Below, in pieces: positions 11,204 to 30,190 of a stretch of 64,000 bases of DNA (positions are counted from its first letter, which is position 1; each line of letters opens with the position of its first letter). Made by a program: the position numbers and the translations under genes. A model generated the notes under the pieces. That model saw only the letters and a list, made by a program, of their open reading frames with translations. It did no database searches and was not told the origin of the DNA. The stretch comes from Dipetalonema caudispina (taxonomy: Eukaryota > Nematoda > Chromadorea > Rhabditida > Onchocercidae): positions 62,001-126,000 of the forward strand of contig JABVXV010000176.1 in NCBI GenBank assembly GCA_013365325.1, in the 5' to 3' direction.

Positions 11204-13898
11204 ATGGTAGCAATAGCAATAGCGTGGTCTAATTCAAACGTACGTCAAGCTTGTATTGGTGCTATTATTTGTGGTATATGTATATTATTCCTAATTGGTA
11301 GTGTTTCAATTACCAGATCATTAATATTAACAGCAGCTGCATGGCTTTCAGTATTTTCATTCTTTTCATTGATATCAACGGTTATTTCGTTATCAGTAAC
11401 ACAAAAACCATCAGTTAATTATACATATGGTTTTATTCGTGCACCTGTTCTTGCCGTTTTTGCTACAACTGTTAGTACTTATTTCTTTTTATTTGATTTA
11501 TACATCTGATCAAATTGATAATATTTTCTAGTGATATTAGAAAAAGATTATTAATTATAGCTATTTCAAATTTTAATTTGAATTCTATCAATTATTTTTT
11601 TAATGTATATAAAGATTTCCATATATATGTATATATAAAGTATTATATTTGAGAAATCCTTCTATATTAGATTTAAGCTTTCATAAATTTTAGTACTAAT
11701 AATAATGTTAGAAAAAGAATTTAATGAATTTGATTCAATTATAGGTAATTATTGATATATTGGGGAATACAGAAAATATGAATTTTTTTTAATTTCAAAA
11801 ATTTTTTTCCCTTTTAAAAAAGTCTTATCATCTTCAGGTGCTTGCAACTTTAGCTGCAATATTTTTGATTAAAGAAAGTATGGAGCATATCCTGGAGAAT
11901 GATCATCATCTTCATCCAAATGGTTTGTATATTTTTGGTGCTATTGCAGCATCCGTTTCATTGGAAATTGCCGCTTATGGTGTAAAAAATCAACCGATAC
12001 AACATGTACTTACTGCATCTAGTAGTTCTTCATTACAGGTATACTTTTAACACTTTTACGTATCATTTGGAGGATTTTTTTAGTCTACAAATAGAATTTC
12101 TTAATTTTCTTAAAATTAGAAATTCAAATTTTGACTGCTTTTTTTCGGAAATAATCTCTTAGTTGATCATCCTCTCAGAAGAGAGATGAAGAGGAGTAGA
12201 GGTAGAGGAAGAAAGTAGATATAATGATTATCGCTATGAAAGGAGAAAAATTCGGAAGGTTAAATTTCAGAAAAACATACACAATATTATCACTTACAGG
12301 AACATTTTGCTGATATTTCCCATGCAATTTGTTACATTTTGCCTGGACTTAGCGTGATTCTGTTGCCTAGATTGAATGCATTATCACTTTTGGCTCTTTT
12401 AACAACTGTAGCGTGTGTAACTACACATTGGTAAGAAATTTCATTTCATATTTTGCATAATTTTATAAATTATTTTGATAGAAAAAAATATTGTGATTAC
12501 ATTCCACATTTTCATGAATGATTTTCATATTTTCTCTGTTTGTCTCATCCGCCGTTGATTTGTTTCCTCCGATTTCGGTCAAAACTTTCAGTTTGTAATC
12601 AAACACAAACATCTTCATTTATTGTAAGCTCTATTACTACCTTCTTCATTGAAGGTTTGTGTCGAACTTATGGTGGATTGATGCAGCTGCTACTTTAATA
12701 CTTTCAATTTGCATCTTTCTGACGATGTGGCCATTGTCGAAATATACTGGTCGAATCCTATTACAAACCACTCCACCGCATATTCACAACCAGTTAGATA
12801 GGTAAGTAAGTAAGGAAGTAACAATGCGATTAATGTGATTTTCAATCCACTTGATGTACAATTTTGTAAATTATTTCGCATTGAATGATTAATTTATCAA
12901 TATTATAACTCAAAATTAAGTTTCCATTAATAAAGCTTTATTTACAATGCATAATATAAACTGTGATAGTGTTTCTTCTCGATGAAGTCAGGAAATTTAT
13001 GCACATCCTTATCCGTAGGAGGTACATTAGATATAAGATCTGACAATTGGAATAATTTTTAGTTTATAAATTGATTTCTTGATTTTCAAGATTTCTTTCT
13101 AATTAAATTTTGCTAAAATGAATATCATGCTTTTCTGGCTTTTAAGTTTATGCTGATTACTCTTAACATTCCACATTATGTGCATAATTTTTCCAATCCT
13201 TGCTTGATTTAGATGCATATCAGAAGCATCGACAATAGATGGAGTTCTAGAATTACGGTTAGCTCATTTTTGGCAATTAGACTTCACAACAATGGCTGGT
13301 ACAGTGGATGTTCGCGTACGTCGAGATGCTGATGAGCAGTTGGTGCTAGCGTTGGTTACCGAAAAGCTTTCTGCCGTAATCTCCATATTAACGGTGCAGG
13401 TAAAAAGACATGTTTTTCATTTTTTGAAACTAATTGAAATTCAATTCAAATTTATACAATGACATATGTTAAATTCTTCTTAAGCTTTATGAGAGAAGTA
13501 AGCTTGTAGTACTATTATAATTAGTGATGAAATTGGGGAAAATGAAAATTCCCGGTAAAATTCTTTAAAAAATGTAAACAATGGTACTTTAAGGAGAACT
13601 TTTGACTCTATTGATCATAGTAATCTATGTGGACCTAAAATTACTTTTAGAAAAAGCAACATATATGATAGAATTAAAGAAAAAAGCTTTTCAGATTGTC
13701 AAGGATGTAGTAACAAATTGGCAAGCAACGTGTAAAACACATTCAGTACCATACGACCCGTATCGACCTCCACAATTTCATTCTTCTAGTTCATTAAATC
13801 ATTTTGAAGAATCACATTCCCATTCTCATAAACATGAACATGATAGTCACGACGAAGGTCATGGTCATTCACATGATATTCATCATACACTTCATTAA
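11204..13898 (+). CDS. toc-1: ZnT6-type zinc transporter (SLC30A6), cation diffusion facilitator
   Basis: Exons 11204-11470, 11838-12038, 12300-12430, 12655-12801, 13213-13399 and 13695-13898 give 378 residues. It matches ZnT6 along its length: GFIRAPVLAVFATT, LLQTTPPHIHNQLD, GTVDVRVRRDADEQLVLA. ZnT6 pairs with ZnT5 in the early secretory pathway to load zinc enzymes. The metal-site His/Asp motif of TM2 is absent (AAWLSVFSFFS), and TM5 reads ExxxD (EHFAD) rather than HxxxD. Both match the known inactive metal site of ZnT6 and its role as a partner subunit. Unusually, the last 32 residues contain 13 histidines. A tttttcag acceptor ends two bases before the ATG, consistent with trans-splicing. 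The downstream neighbour is clk-1. Confidence 0.9.
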
Positions 13899-14622
13899 TT
13901 GATCTAATGTCTTGTTCTTGAATATGTTCAGAAAACTTCAAATATATATTCATAATTTTTTTTTCCATTTCAGTGGCATATCTATCAAGAATTTAACTGA
14001 CGAAAGTTTTCTAAATTCCAAAGAACTGAGTGTAAATTTAAGGAATTACATCATTTTCGAGTCATATTTTGAACTGACAAGAGGAAGACATTAATGGAGT
14101 TTTTTTTTTTTCAACTAAAATTCATACATTTATAATTTATTGCTTGCTTATGAAAAATTTATAAAATTGTATTTTACATTATGCTTTTTGCATCTATTTG
14201 TTGCTACATACTTTGTTCATATTGTTGTGATGAGTTTATGAGAAATAGATCAAAGGTTATTTCTTTGTCAAATAGTAATAAAAATTACCTATTTTCATTG
14301 TAATTTAATAACTAATGGTGTATTATCAAATATAAATATTTCAAAAATCTTTCATGATTGCAATTTTGATACTTGATCAAGTAATTTCATAACAGTCATC
14401 ATTATTAGTAATAAACAATAAAATAAAACATATTTTCCCAAAGAAAAACAAAATTGGATAAATTTTCAGATATTCAATAAATATTTGATAATGTATTACG
14501 TTTGAAAACATTTCATTGTTAAGTGTTAGTTTTATTCAAAAAGTACAAGATAGAAAACGAAATAATTGAAATTTAGCTAATTGAATTAAATAATACAATC
14601 GTTTCTAATAATTTTCAGTCCA
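13899..14622. other. toc-1 to clk-1 intercistronic region
   Basis: About 0.72 kb, AT-rich, with no recognised gene. It ends in a tttcag acceptor (to 14618) four bases before the clk-1 ATG. That acceptor could be a spliced-leader addition site for the downstream cistron. A 60-codon frame at 13912-14094 looks like chance. Confidence 0.6.
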
Positions 14623-17600
14623 ATGTATAAAATATCAGCACGTTTTGTGCATAAATTAAGCAGAAAAGAATTGCTAACAAAAATTTTACGTGTTGATCAT
14701 ATTGGTGAATTAGCAGCTTTACGTATTTATGATGGACAAAAAGCTATTATATCAGGTAATTTCTTTGATTATCCATTTTTTTTTTTTTTTTCTTTTTCTT
14801 TTCATTTTCTTCTAAACCGATGATATTTTATTTTTGCATCCTATAAATAGATCAGTTAATCAAAAACAGTGTATTATCATTCATTGTATTAACAGTTACA
14901 TAATGAAATTAGTGATATCATATCAAAAAAAAAAAGGTGGAAATAGAAAAATTAATAATTTGAGATTACAATAAATTTTATTCTATTGGATATAAGGTTA
15001 ATTAAGAAATATCCATTAAATATTCATTCTATAAAATTTCAAAAAATTAATTTTAAATTTTTTTTCTTTTTCCTTGAATCTCTTGAATATATGATTTTTT
15101 TTTTTTCAACTATTTACAGATCAACATCCATCAAGATCTGTAATTGAAGAAATGCATGCACAAGAAAAGGAACATCTTGATGTGATGGAACGATTATGCG
15201 CAAAGTATAATATACAACCAACAATTTTAGCTCCATGCTTAAGTATTGCTGCTTATGCATTAGGTTTATTTCATTTGTTATTTTTCTTTTTTCAATTTAA
15301 ATAATTTAAAAATTAGTAGGTAAAAAATTATTATAGTTTTAAAAAGTAACAAAATTCTTGTTCAAAATTAATTCTTCAAATTAAATAATATTCATGTAGT
15401 TTTAAATTTAAAATTTCATAATATAAATTTAAATGATAACCCATAAAATGAAGCGCTTTTCGTTATAATTTTGAATTCAAAAAATTCCGTAATATTATGA
15501 GCATAAAATTGTTTAAATTTTATCAGTCATCCATTTTATTATCTTCTAATAGACATATGCCTTAATTTAACAATTTTATAAGTAATATTTTTTAAAGTTA
15601 TATACTTGATTCCTTTTTCTTTTTTTGTTTAGTATTGAGCATTTGTTATTTATAAAATTAAAAAAGCTAAAAATATCCATCCACATAAACATTCCTCAAA
15701 ACATTGATTTTCTTAATTTTTAAGAAGTTTAATTTTTTTTTCCATTTTGTTTTGAGATATACTAAAAAAAAAAAAAAAAAAGAAAAAAGAAAAGAAACAT
15801 TATCCTTTTAGATTTATCCCTAAATTGATGTATGCTAGACTAGACTAATAAATGTACTATATGAATGATGAAATTTAATTAGGAAATTCTCGAGTAACAA
15901 GAATAGAATGTTATGTAATCGATTTGATGCATTATTCCTTCGTTTCATTTCAATTCATTCCAGCTAATATTACTGCTTAAAGCAAGCTAATAGCATAATA
16001 TAAGTCTATCAAACATTGGATAAAGCTAAATGTCTAGTCTGGAGTATTTTTAATTAGCATGCATGCAAAATATTTCATCTCATATTTCTAGCTAACATCC
16101 GTTCTCTTCTATTTAGATGTTTCAATTGAGAAATAGCAACAGAAAAAGAAAAAAAAGGAAAAAAAAAAGAAAAAAGAGAAAAGTAATTAATTTAAACATT
16201 TCTCTAAATCATTTTGTCATTATTACTATTATTATTATTATTGTTACCAGTAATTGTTACTATTATTAATTGTTACCATTATTATTATTATTATCATTAT
16301 TATTATCATCATCATCATCATATTATTACCAATGTTGCTAATTATTATTAGTAATGTAATAGTAAGATTGATTGAAAACATGAAAACAAAGACAAATTTT
16401 TTTTTCTTCTTTTCGAAATTTCTTCCTTCTTTTAATTGTCTATCTTTCCTCTCTCTATTTCACAACCAATCTATCTTCTCGTTTTTTTCTTTTCCCCCTG
16501 GAATTCTTCATTCCATCTGTTCCTTTTTTTTTTCTCACTTTCATTCATTTTATGAATAAAAATGAAAAAAAATATTTATGGTACAACTAGGCGCCAAATT
16601 AATACATATTAAATGAGCTAAAGATATTGGAATTAAAATTTAAAGAAAATTATTAAAATTTACTTGCAGCATTAATTTATCTCAGATATTTAATGATAAT
16701 TTTTTTTTTCTGCTAAATTAAAGTAAAAAAAAAAAAAGAACGTATATTTCATATTTGAATAAGAAAAGGAAAAAAAAAAGTATGATTATTCTAATCAATT
16801 ATTTATTTGCAATACTTGTCCGATATTTTAAATCTAAAATTTTTTAGACTTAATTTTTTTAGACATTAATGAAAGATTTAAGAATAAAATATTTTTAAAA
16901 AGGCAAAAATGTATGATTATTTTAATCAATTATTTATTTGCAATACTTGTCCGATATTTTAAACCTTTTTTTTTTTTTCTCAAAAGTATTAGACAGAATA
17001 ACAACTCGTTAAAGTTGTATGATATCTTCTGTAATTTTTTTCCCATTCTGAATTTGAAAATTAAAACTGAAATATGAGTGAAGTAAAACGTAAAACTTCG
17101 AATTAAGACTATATCTTTCTGCCTATCATTTTTAACCAGTTCATTTTTTTTCTTTTTCCTGTTTAGAATAGAGTTTTCTTTTCTCTTTTTGTTCCCTTAT
17201 TTAATTTAATTTTTCTTCTTAAACTTTCAATTTCTTTTCATTTTGTTTTTTTTTTTTTTAATTTGAAAAAAAAAAAAAAAAAAAAAAAACATTTTTCAAG
17301 GCGTTGGAACAGCTCTCTGTGGGAAAGAAACGGCAATGGCTTGTACGACAGCTGTAGAAGAATTAATTGGTGAACATTATAATCAACAATTGATGGAATT
17401 ACTTGATGATGATCCTGTGAATCATGCTGATCTTTTGAAGGTCGTTTATTTCTCATAAGTCTTCCTGCTATATTATCGTACCGGTGATATTACTGCAGAA
17501 GTTTAGTTGACTTGAATCATATAGATAGATGGATTTATGTGTTGATGTAGTTTTTACACTAATATATATCTCAGAAACTACTTTGCTTTTTTTCGATCCT

Positions 17601-18206
17601 TAAGTTCAGTAAAATCCAATTTATAGCGGTTTTTTTTTTTTTTTTTTTTTTTTACAAATGATCGGTTTATAAAAGAGGAGAAAATGAGATTTTGGAATTT
17701 AGAATTTTAGGATATTCTTCAATTTCCACTTGATATTGTAGATATTGACAAAATTACGTGACGATGAATTGCATCACTACGATATTGGAGTTGAAAATGA
17801 TGGATTAAAGGCAAATACTTTCTTTTTTTTTTTAGTACTTCGTATATGCAATAAAATTTGTCTAAATTTTTTGTTTTGGAAAGAATTTTATCGAAAAAGA
17901 AAGAAAAAACAATTGTAGTATTAATAGTAACAATTCAATTTTTTTCCTGAATTTTTAAAATTTTTGCAGTTGGATTTTTCAATCTTTAAATTTGAACTTA
18001 AAATACACGAATGAATAATGATAATTTAACTTTTGCAAAAGATTTTTGAAAATATTTTTCCCTAATTAAAAAAAAAGGAATCGAAACTATGGATGCTTTT
18101 CTTGTAAAAGATGAAGCAATAACTGCAGGCACCACAATACGAAGTGTTGAAATGGATCATTCAAACTGGTTGCAAAGGAGCCATTTGGTTAGCTGAACGA
18201 ATGTAA
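14623..18206 (+). CDS. clk-1: 5-demethoxyubiquinone hydroxylase (COQ7/CLK-1)
   Basis: Mitochondrial di-iron monooxygenase that hydroxylates demethoxyubiquinone, the penultimate step of ubiquinone synthesis. Exons 14623-14755, 15120-15263, 17301-17440, 17742-17810 and 18129-18206 give 187 residues, as I recall the same length as C. elegans CLK-1. Expected iron ligands are present: E29 (DHIGEL), E60 and H63 (EKEH), E112 (AVEE), E148 and H151 (ELHH). Family blocks [12 protein letters not shown] and [11 protein letters not shown] are intact. The fourth intron begins AAG|GCAAAT, a GC donor that the conserved protein requires. Intron 2 is about 2 kb of simple sequence. Start chosen at the only suitable ATG, directly after a tttcag acceptor. 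Confidence 0.95.
16215..16350. repeat. ATT/ATC trinucleotide repeat tract
   Basis: Interrupted ATT and ATC units, read directly. Inside the large clk-1 intron. Confidence 0.85.
16780..16965. repeat. Diverged direct duplication (about 55 bp, offset 131)
   Basis: The segment at 16780-16834 recurs at 16911-16965 with only a few differences (both contain caatacttgtccgatattt). Inside the clk-1 intron. Confidence 0.8.
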
Positions 18207-20052
18207 TTAACGAAGATACTCAATTATGCAAGATATTTGTATATGGATTTCATGAAAAATATATATCATCAAATTTGATGAATGAATTAACGCAATTAGT
18301 TGAGAACTGAAAACAACTAATTATAATTCAAAATAATTGATGAAATCATTAATGACTTAAAATAATTGATTGGATATCGTAGAGAAACTATTGTTTAGTT
18401 GTATTGTTTACTATTGGGACAAAAAAAATTTGAACAATTCTAAATGATCATTTTCATTTTTCGACAAAATGATAGGCTGATTAGTAATAGCTGAAGCGAA
18501 ATATCATATTCATATATTGTTTCCTTTTTCATACAAATGAATGGTTTCTTTTTTCTCTTTTATTAGATCTTTGTTTGACATCTTCATTAGGCCTTATTAA
18601 GCCTAGAAAATTGATTTATCTTTGTAAAATCAACAAAGTTATTTTTTTCAACCTTCCATTCATTATCTAACTCTTTAGCAAATAAGAGATACAAGTGGCA
18701 TTATGGAAAATAATATTTAAATTCACAAAGGAAAATTTAGCTATTGCAGAAGCATTCTTTCGATTATTTCTTTTTGCTTACATATAGACTTTTTTCTAAA
18801 CAAATTTTGTCTATTTTGTTTACAATATGTTTTATAATTAAATTTCGGAAAATAATTGAGTAAAAACTATCACACATTTCATATTGTTTGTTAAATTAAT
18901 AGAAAATTGATTTTTCATACTTTGATAAACTATGATCACCATACTGTTAGTTTCATCCAAAAAATATCAGTATGATAGTGATATTAACTGTTAATTGTAA
19001 TGTATGGTGTTACTCAGCAATTTTTTCGATAAAAATTATTTCATTTTATTTTGTATTAACAAATTTAGTGTTGACAATTCTTTTCATTTGAATGAATCAA
19101 AATTCTCTCACCAAATTATTTCACGAAAAAATGAAAATATTTTTCAAATGATTATTTCTCAGCCTTTCAAATAAAATTATAAATTTACCAATTCTTTTTT
19201 ATCCCATTTCTCCAAATAGTTTTATCCTTGTCCTACAAATTACTTCTAAATTTCTTCCTTTTCTTTCATTTGCTAAAATTTGAACAAAATAATGATTATT
19301 TTATTACAGAGAGTTCATAATCATTGATAGTTTTCAAAAGCACAAGCATTGCATTGCATTGCTGATAGCAACAATAAAATTAAATTTGATTAAAATGCAA
19401 ATTTTAAATGAATAAATTAACAAATTCCATCTCTTGCAAATTATACAATGTATCGCAAGCCAAACCACAACATGTTCCATCTTATTCGTTATTCCTACAA
19501 TTAATATTATTAATTAGAAAAATTTACTAATTTTCATACCATCGACTTTTCTAAAAAAAAAAAAAAATTTTACTTATAATTTTAAATAACTTTTTCCTTC
19601 CATTCCAGTATATTCTTAAATAATTTTGGAAACAAACAAACAAACAATGATATTATAATTAATATAGAAAGGATGGATAACATTTTCTGGAAATGGGATG
19701 ACATTTTGACATCAAAAAAGTTGACAAAAAAAAAAGAATTAACAATTTTGAGAAAATAATAGCAAGATCTGGAAGAGGAATGTGATATATGCAAATGATA
19801 AATAAATGAAAAGCAAAAGAAATAATAGAAATAAAAAATAATTTAAAAATAGACAAAATAGCTGATTGTTTGATTGGTTGGATTTTTTTTTTTTTTTTTT
19901 TTTTCTTTTCTACATCAATGATAGCAATTATTAATTAACAAATTAACAGTTAGAGCAATATAGCATGAAATTGTATATATGTATTATGGCAGTACGAATA
20001 GTAATATAACTGATTCTTTTCTTCTTTTTATTCCCTTTGATAAATTTCATTT
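18207..20052. other. Convergent intergenic region (clk-1 and alpha-tubulin 3' ends)
   Basis: About 1.85 kb, AT-rich, with poly-A near 19553-19567 and poly-T near 19887-19904. No coding or RNA gene is recognised. Both neighbours end here. Confidence 0.6.
20027..20032 (-). terminator. AATAAA polyadenylation signal, alpha-tubulin
   Basis: Canonical hexamer on the minus strand about 20 bases past the stop codon. It implies a very short 3' UTR. Confidence 0.6.
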
Positions 20053-26522
<6,470 letters not shown>

Positions 26523-26705
26523 AATAATATTTATTTTAATTGTAAACAAACTTGAAAATATCAATAGAATGACGATGCATAGTAAGTATCATAAAGTTTC
26601 CATAGTAACAAAAAATTAAAATGATTAATAAAATTAATCAATAAGTTTCATAATTTAACATTTATTTATTATTTTCAAAAAAAAAAAAAAAAAAAATATT
26701 TCAAT

Positions 26706-26902
26706 CATTTCTTTCTTTCTTTCTTCCCTTCTCTTTCTCTCTCTCTCTCTCTCCTCTTTGTCTCTCTTTATTCCCTCTTTTATTATAATGTCTGATAAAT
26801 TTCATTCTAATTATTTTATTAACTAAGCATAAAATAAATCGAATAACACATTTAAATCTTATCAGTTTAAATCAATACTATATATATTATCAGGAAAGGA
26901 AG

Positions 26903-26943
<41 letters not shown>

Positions 26944-27220
26944 GAGAGAGAAATATATTATGTATATATGATTAAGTTAGGCTAGAATATATTAGACTAA
27001 ACTAGGCCAGAAAAAGAAATTAAACCAACCATTTTGTGTCGTTGAGTGCTGTTACAACTGCACCAATGGATTTGCTATATCAGAGGAAGGGCCTCAATGA
27101 TGTGATATACCATCAAAATATTTTAGTCAACTCCCATTTCTTTTGCCAATTCTTTCCCTCAATACGAGAGAGAGAGAGAGAGAGAGAGAGGGAGAAAGTG
27201 AGGTAGAGTGAGGGAAAGGG
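26706..27220. repeat. CT and GA tracts upstream of alpha-tubulin
   Basis: A pyrimidine tract with (CT)n at 26706-26760 and two purine tracts with (GA)n at 26892-26953 and 27166-27220 lie 0.2-0.7 kb upstream of the tubulin ATG (minus strand). They may be plain microsatellites or GAGA-like promoter elements; the sequence alone cannot tell. Confidence 0.8.
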
Positions 27221-27432
27221 AATCAAAATTTCGCTTCCACCCATTTCTAATGATACATAGATATCTTTAAATATCTCATAGCATATCAATATATCCACAC
27301 ATATATGCACGCGCATGCACACGCACGTGGAATTTAAGCTTCTTATCGATTAACAAAACAAGGAAGCGTACATTGTCAAATAAATAAAACTTATTTATAT
27401 GTATATCTATTTGTTTGTTTATATTACCGTAT

Positions 27433-27950
27433 ATAGATTTATTTGTTTACTTATTTATTTACTAATATTTCCATACAAATATACGTTTATTTATTTATTA
27501 TTTATTTGTTTACTTATTTATTTACTAATATTTCCATACATTTACTTACCTATTTACTAATATTTCCATACATTTGTTTGTTTATTTGCTTACCTATTTA
27601 TTTACTAATATTTCCACAAAAATATACATTTATTTATTTATTATTTATTTGTTTACTTATTTATTTACTAATATTTCCATACAAATATACGTTTATTTAC
27701 TTATTTATTTACTAATATTTCCATGCAAATATACGTTTATTTATTTATTATTTATTTGTTTACTTATTTACTTCTAATATTTCCATACAAATATTTACTT
27801 ATTATTTATTTGTTTACTTATTTATTTACTAATATTTCCACAAAAATATACATTTATTTACTTATTATTTATTTGTTTACTTATTTATTTATTAATATTT
27901 CCATACAAATATACGTTTATTTATTTATTTAAGTCATTTACTTATTAATA
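27433..27950. repeat. TTTA-rich minisatellite
   Basis: About ten imperfect units, each a block of TTTATTTG/TTTACTTA words ending in the shared phrase ctaatatttccatac or close variants. Unit lengths vary from about 45 to 65 bases. All three plus-strand frames stay open over long stretches because the units avoid stops, giving spurious Tyr/Leu/Phe/Ile-rich proteins. Confidence 0.9.
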
Positions 27951-28212
27951 TTTCTATATATGTGTATATTCATTTATCTATTAATCAATTAATTAATTTA
28001 TTTATTTACCAATATTTCCATATCGAGACAATTATTTTGAGATATTTTTGGAGTATTTACAAAAGATAAAGTGTAAAATTTTAATATATGAAAGGTAGAC
28101 AAGAATTTTTCCTGTTCTGTCACATTTCTTTTTCACATCTATCAATCAAAAGGAAACTATTTGAATGATAAGAAATATTTACGTATTTATTTACTCATAC
28201 CAGATACAGACA

Positions 28213-28213
28213 G

Positions 28214-28242
<29 letters not shown>
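28213..28242. repeat. (CA)n microsatellite
   Basis: About 15 CA units, read directly. Confidence 0.9.
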
Positions 28243-28248
<6 letters not shown>

Positions 28249-28591
28249 TATACACAAATCTCCAATGATACACTCAAATAGCAATTAAGGATAGGCTAGT
28301 CAACAAATGGCCTTGTATATATTGGCCAAACAATGAATCGATATTGGCAAAAAAAAAAAAAATTAGGAAATATTGATATCTTCAAAACCTAATATTTTCC
28401 CTTTTTTTTCCTTTTTTTTTTTTTTTTTTTTTTTTCTTTTCTTCCTTTCATTGTCAACTTGTCACCTTTCCTTTTTTTTTTCCCATTTCCACATAATCTT
28501 TTTCTTTTATCAACTTTTTTTTTATTCAATATTTGCTAAATACTTTCATATTTTTCAGACTTTTTCTTTCTCATTCATCATCATCTTCTTC

Positions 28592-28642
28592 TCCCTCTCT
28601 CTCTCTCTCTCTCTCTTTCTCCTCCCTTCTCTCTCTCTCTCT
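28592..28642. repeat. (CT)n microsatellite
   Basis: Two CT runs split by a short interruption, read directly. Confidence 0.9.
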
Positions 28643-28911
28643 ATTCATTTCTTTATCCTCTTGGGTAATTCCAAAGATTGCTTTAATTGATATGCTGAAA
28701 TTTTGGAATAATAATGATTCATATAAATTTTGCTATGCACCGAAAAAAAAAAAATGAAATTTTTTTTACGATATATTAGTAAAATGAAATATGAGAAGTT
28801 AAATAACAAAGTGTTAGTAAATTTATGCAAAAGATAATTTTGCTAGTTATTATTGTATAAATATATACATTTTTATTGAAGAAATTTTCAAACTTGAAAA
28901 AATGCAACAAT

Positions 28912-28951
28912 AAACAAACAAACAAACAAACAAACAAACAAACAAACAAAT
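28912..28951. repeat. (AAAC)n microsatellite
   Basis: About ten AAAC units, read directly. Confidence 0.9.
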
Positions 28952-30162
28952 AAACAACAACAGAAATGGAAAAGCAAAAAAAAAAAAATTAACAATCATA
29001 CTTATTTGAACTATTAATAAATTATCTGATATCATTTTCATTTCTGATTATCTTAGCATTGCTTACCGTATAGTATTATAATATCATTTTCAATTACATA
29101 TTAATTTCAAACTAATCAAATAACCAAATCTGTTCCAGTTATTAAATTCCATGTATCAATTTCCTTTTCATAGTTATACCGTTAATCATGATGATGATAT
29201 GATAATTTCATTTTGAAATCGTGTCATTGCTTTTACACTCATCAGAAATTTGACCCTTGTCCTTTTATAAAATATTTATCAATGTAGGAAATATTCATGA
29301 GAAATATTGATCAGTGAATATGAAATATGGAAATTACTCTTGGTGTTTTGCATTAATTGATACTTTCAACATCAAAAAACTTCCCCAATAATTTTGATCA
29401 GTTACGTTAAGTGTTACTTTTTAACATTCATTAATTGTCAATATTTGAATAGAATTAAATATTAGTTAATACTTACAATTGTTGAATTAAAATACTGGCA
29501 CTATCAATATTTGCTTGATATTTGAAATTTTCAATAAAATTTTTAAAGTAGCAAAAATTGAAAATTTTAACAAAATACTGATTCCAATAGTTATTTGCAA
29601 TGGTTGAAATTATTTTACAAAAATATAAATTAAATTATAATTCAATGATTCATTCTGCTTAATTTATTCATTGTTTACTTAATTTATTACACATGAAATG
29701 TAATCAACGAGTAAATACAATGATTGATTTGATCTCTAACATCTATTCTACAATTAAATCTAATTTTTTGATTTAATCTTTTAATCTTATCAAATTTGCA
29801 ATTGAATCTGATTTCCATGGTTTAACTTACAATTAAGCTTAATCTTTCGAATTAATTGATATCAATTTTTGAATCCTTGCAATGATTGGAAGAAAAAGAA
29901 AAGTGACAAAGTGATTTTTTTTTTTTTTTTTTTTTTGTTAAAAAAGAAAATAACTTTATTCATTTTCATCTATTGCTTATGAAGGAAAGCATTTTAATTT
30001 TCCTCCAACAAATAATGGCTGCAATGTTTCCGATAGAAATTCGTTGGAATGGATAATTTCGCTTATTTGAAATTTACATTCATTCCATTCAATTGATTCT
30101 ACTTGCTTTTTAAAACGGAATAAATTCATTTATTTCTCTTCTAATGCCAATTCTTTTTTTCC

Positions 30163-30190
30163 ATCTTCTTCTTCTTCTTCTTCTTCTTCT
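30163..30190. repeat. (CTT)n microsatellite
   Basis: About nine CTT units, read directly. Confidence 0.9.

Larger units (their letters stand above)
15264..17300. other. Large clk-1 intron of simple sequence
   Basis: About 2.04 kb, far longer than the other clk-1 introns. It contains A and T runs, an ATT/ATC trinucleotide tract and a diverged local duplication. Nothing coding is recognised. The A-rich stretch before the acceptor (to about 17289) is unusual because a polypyrimidine tract is nearly lacking apart from ttttt just before caag. Confidence 0.7.

Noticed and set aside
13912..14094. 60-codon frame after toc-1 as an extra exon
   Set aside because: The toc-1 His-rich tail already ends in a stop at 13896-13898, and the frame has no family resemblance.
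16254..16559. 101-codon frame with a long Ile run
   Set aside because: Product of the ATT repeat and T-rich DNA inside the clk-1 intron.
27443..27932. Three overlapping plus-strand frames encoding Tyr/Leu/Phe/Ile-rich repetitive proteins
   Set aside because: They are translations of the TTTA-rich minisatellite; overlapping frames are open at once and there is no start or splice context.
28373..28757. Ser/Leu/Phe-rich frames resembling membrane proteins
   Set aside because: Caused by T and CT runs; two frames are open over the same stretch.
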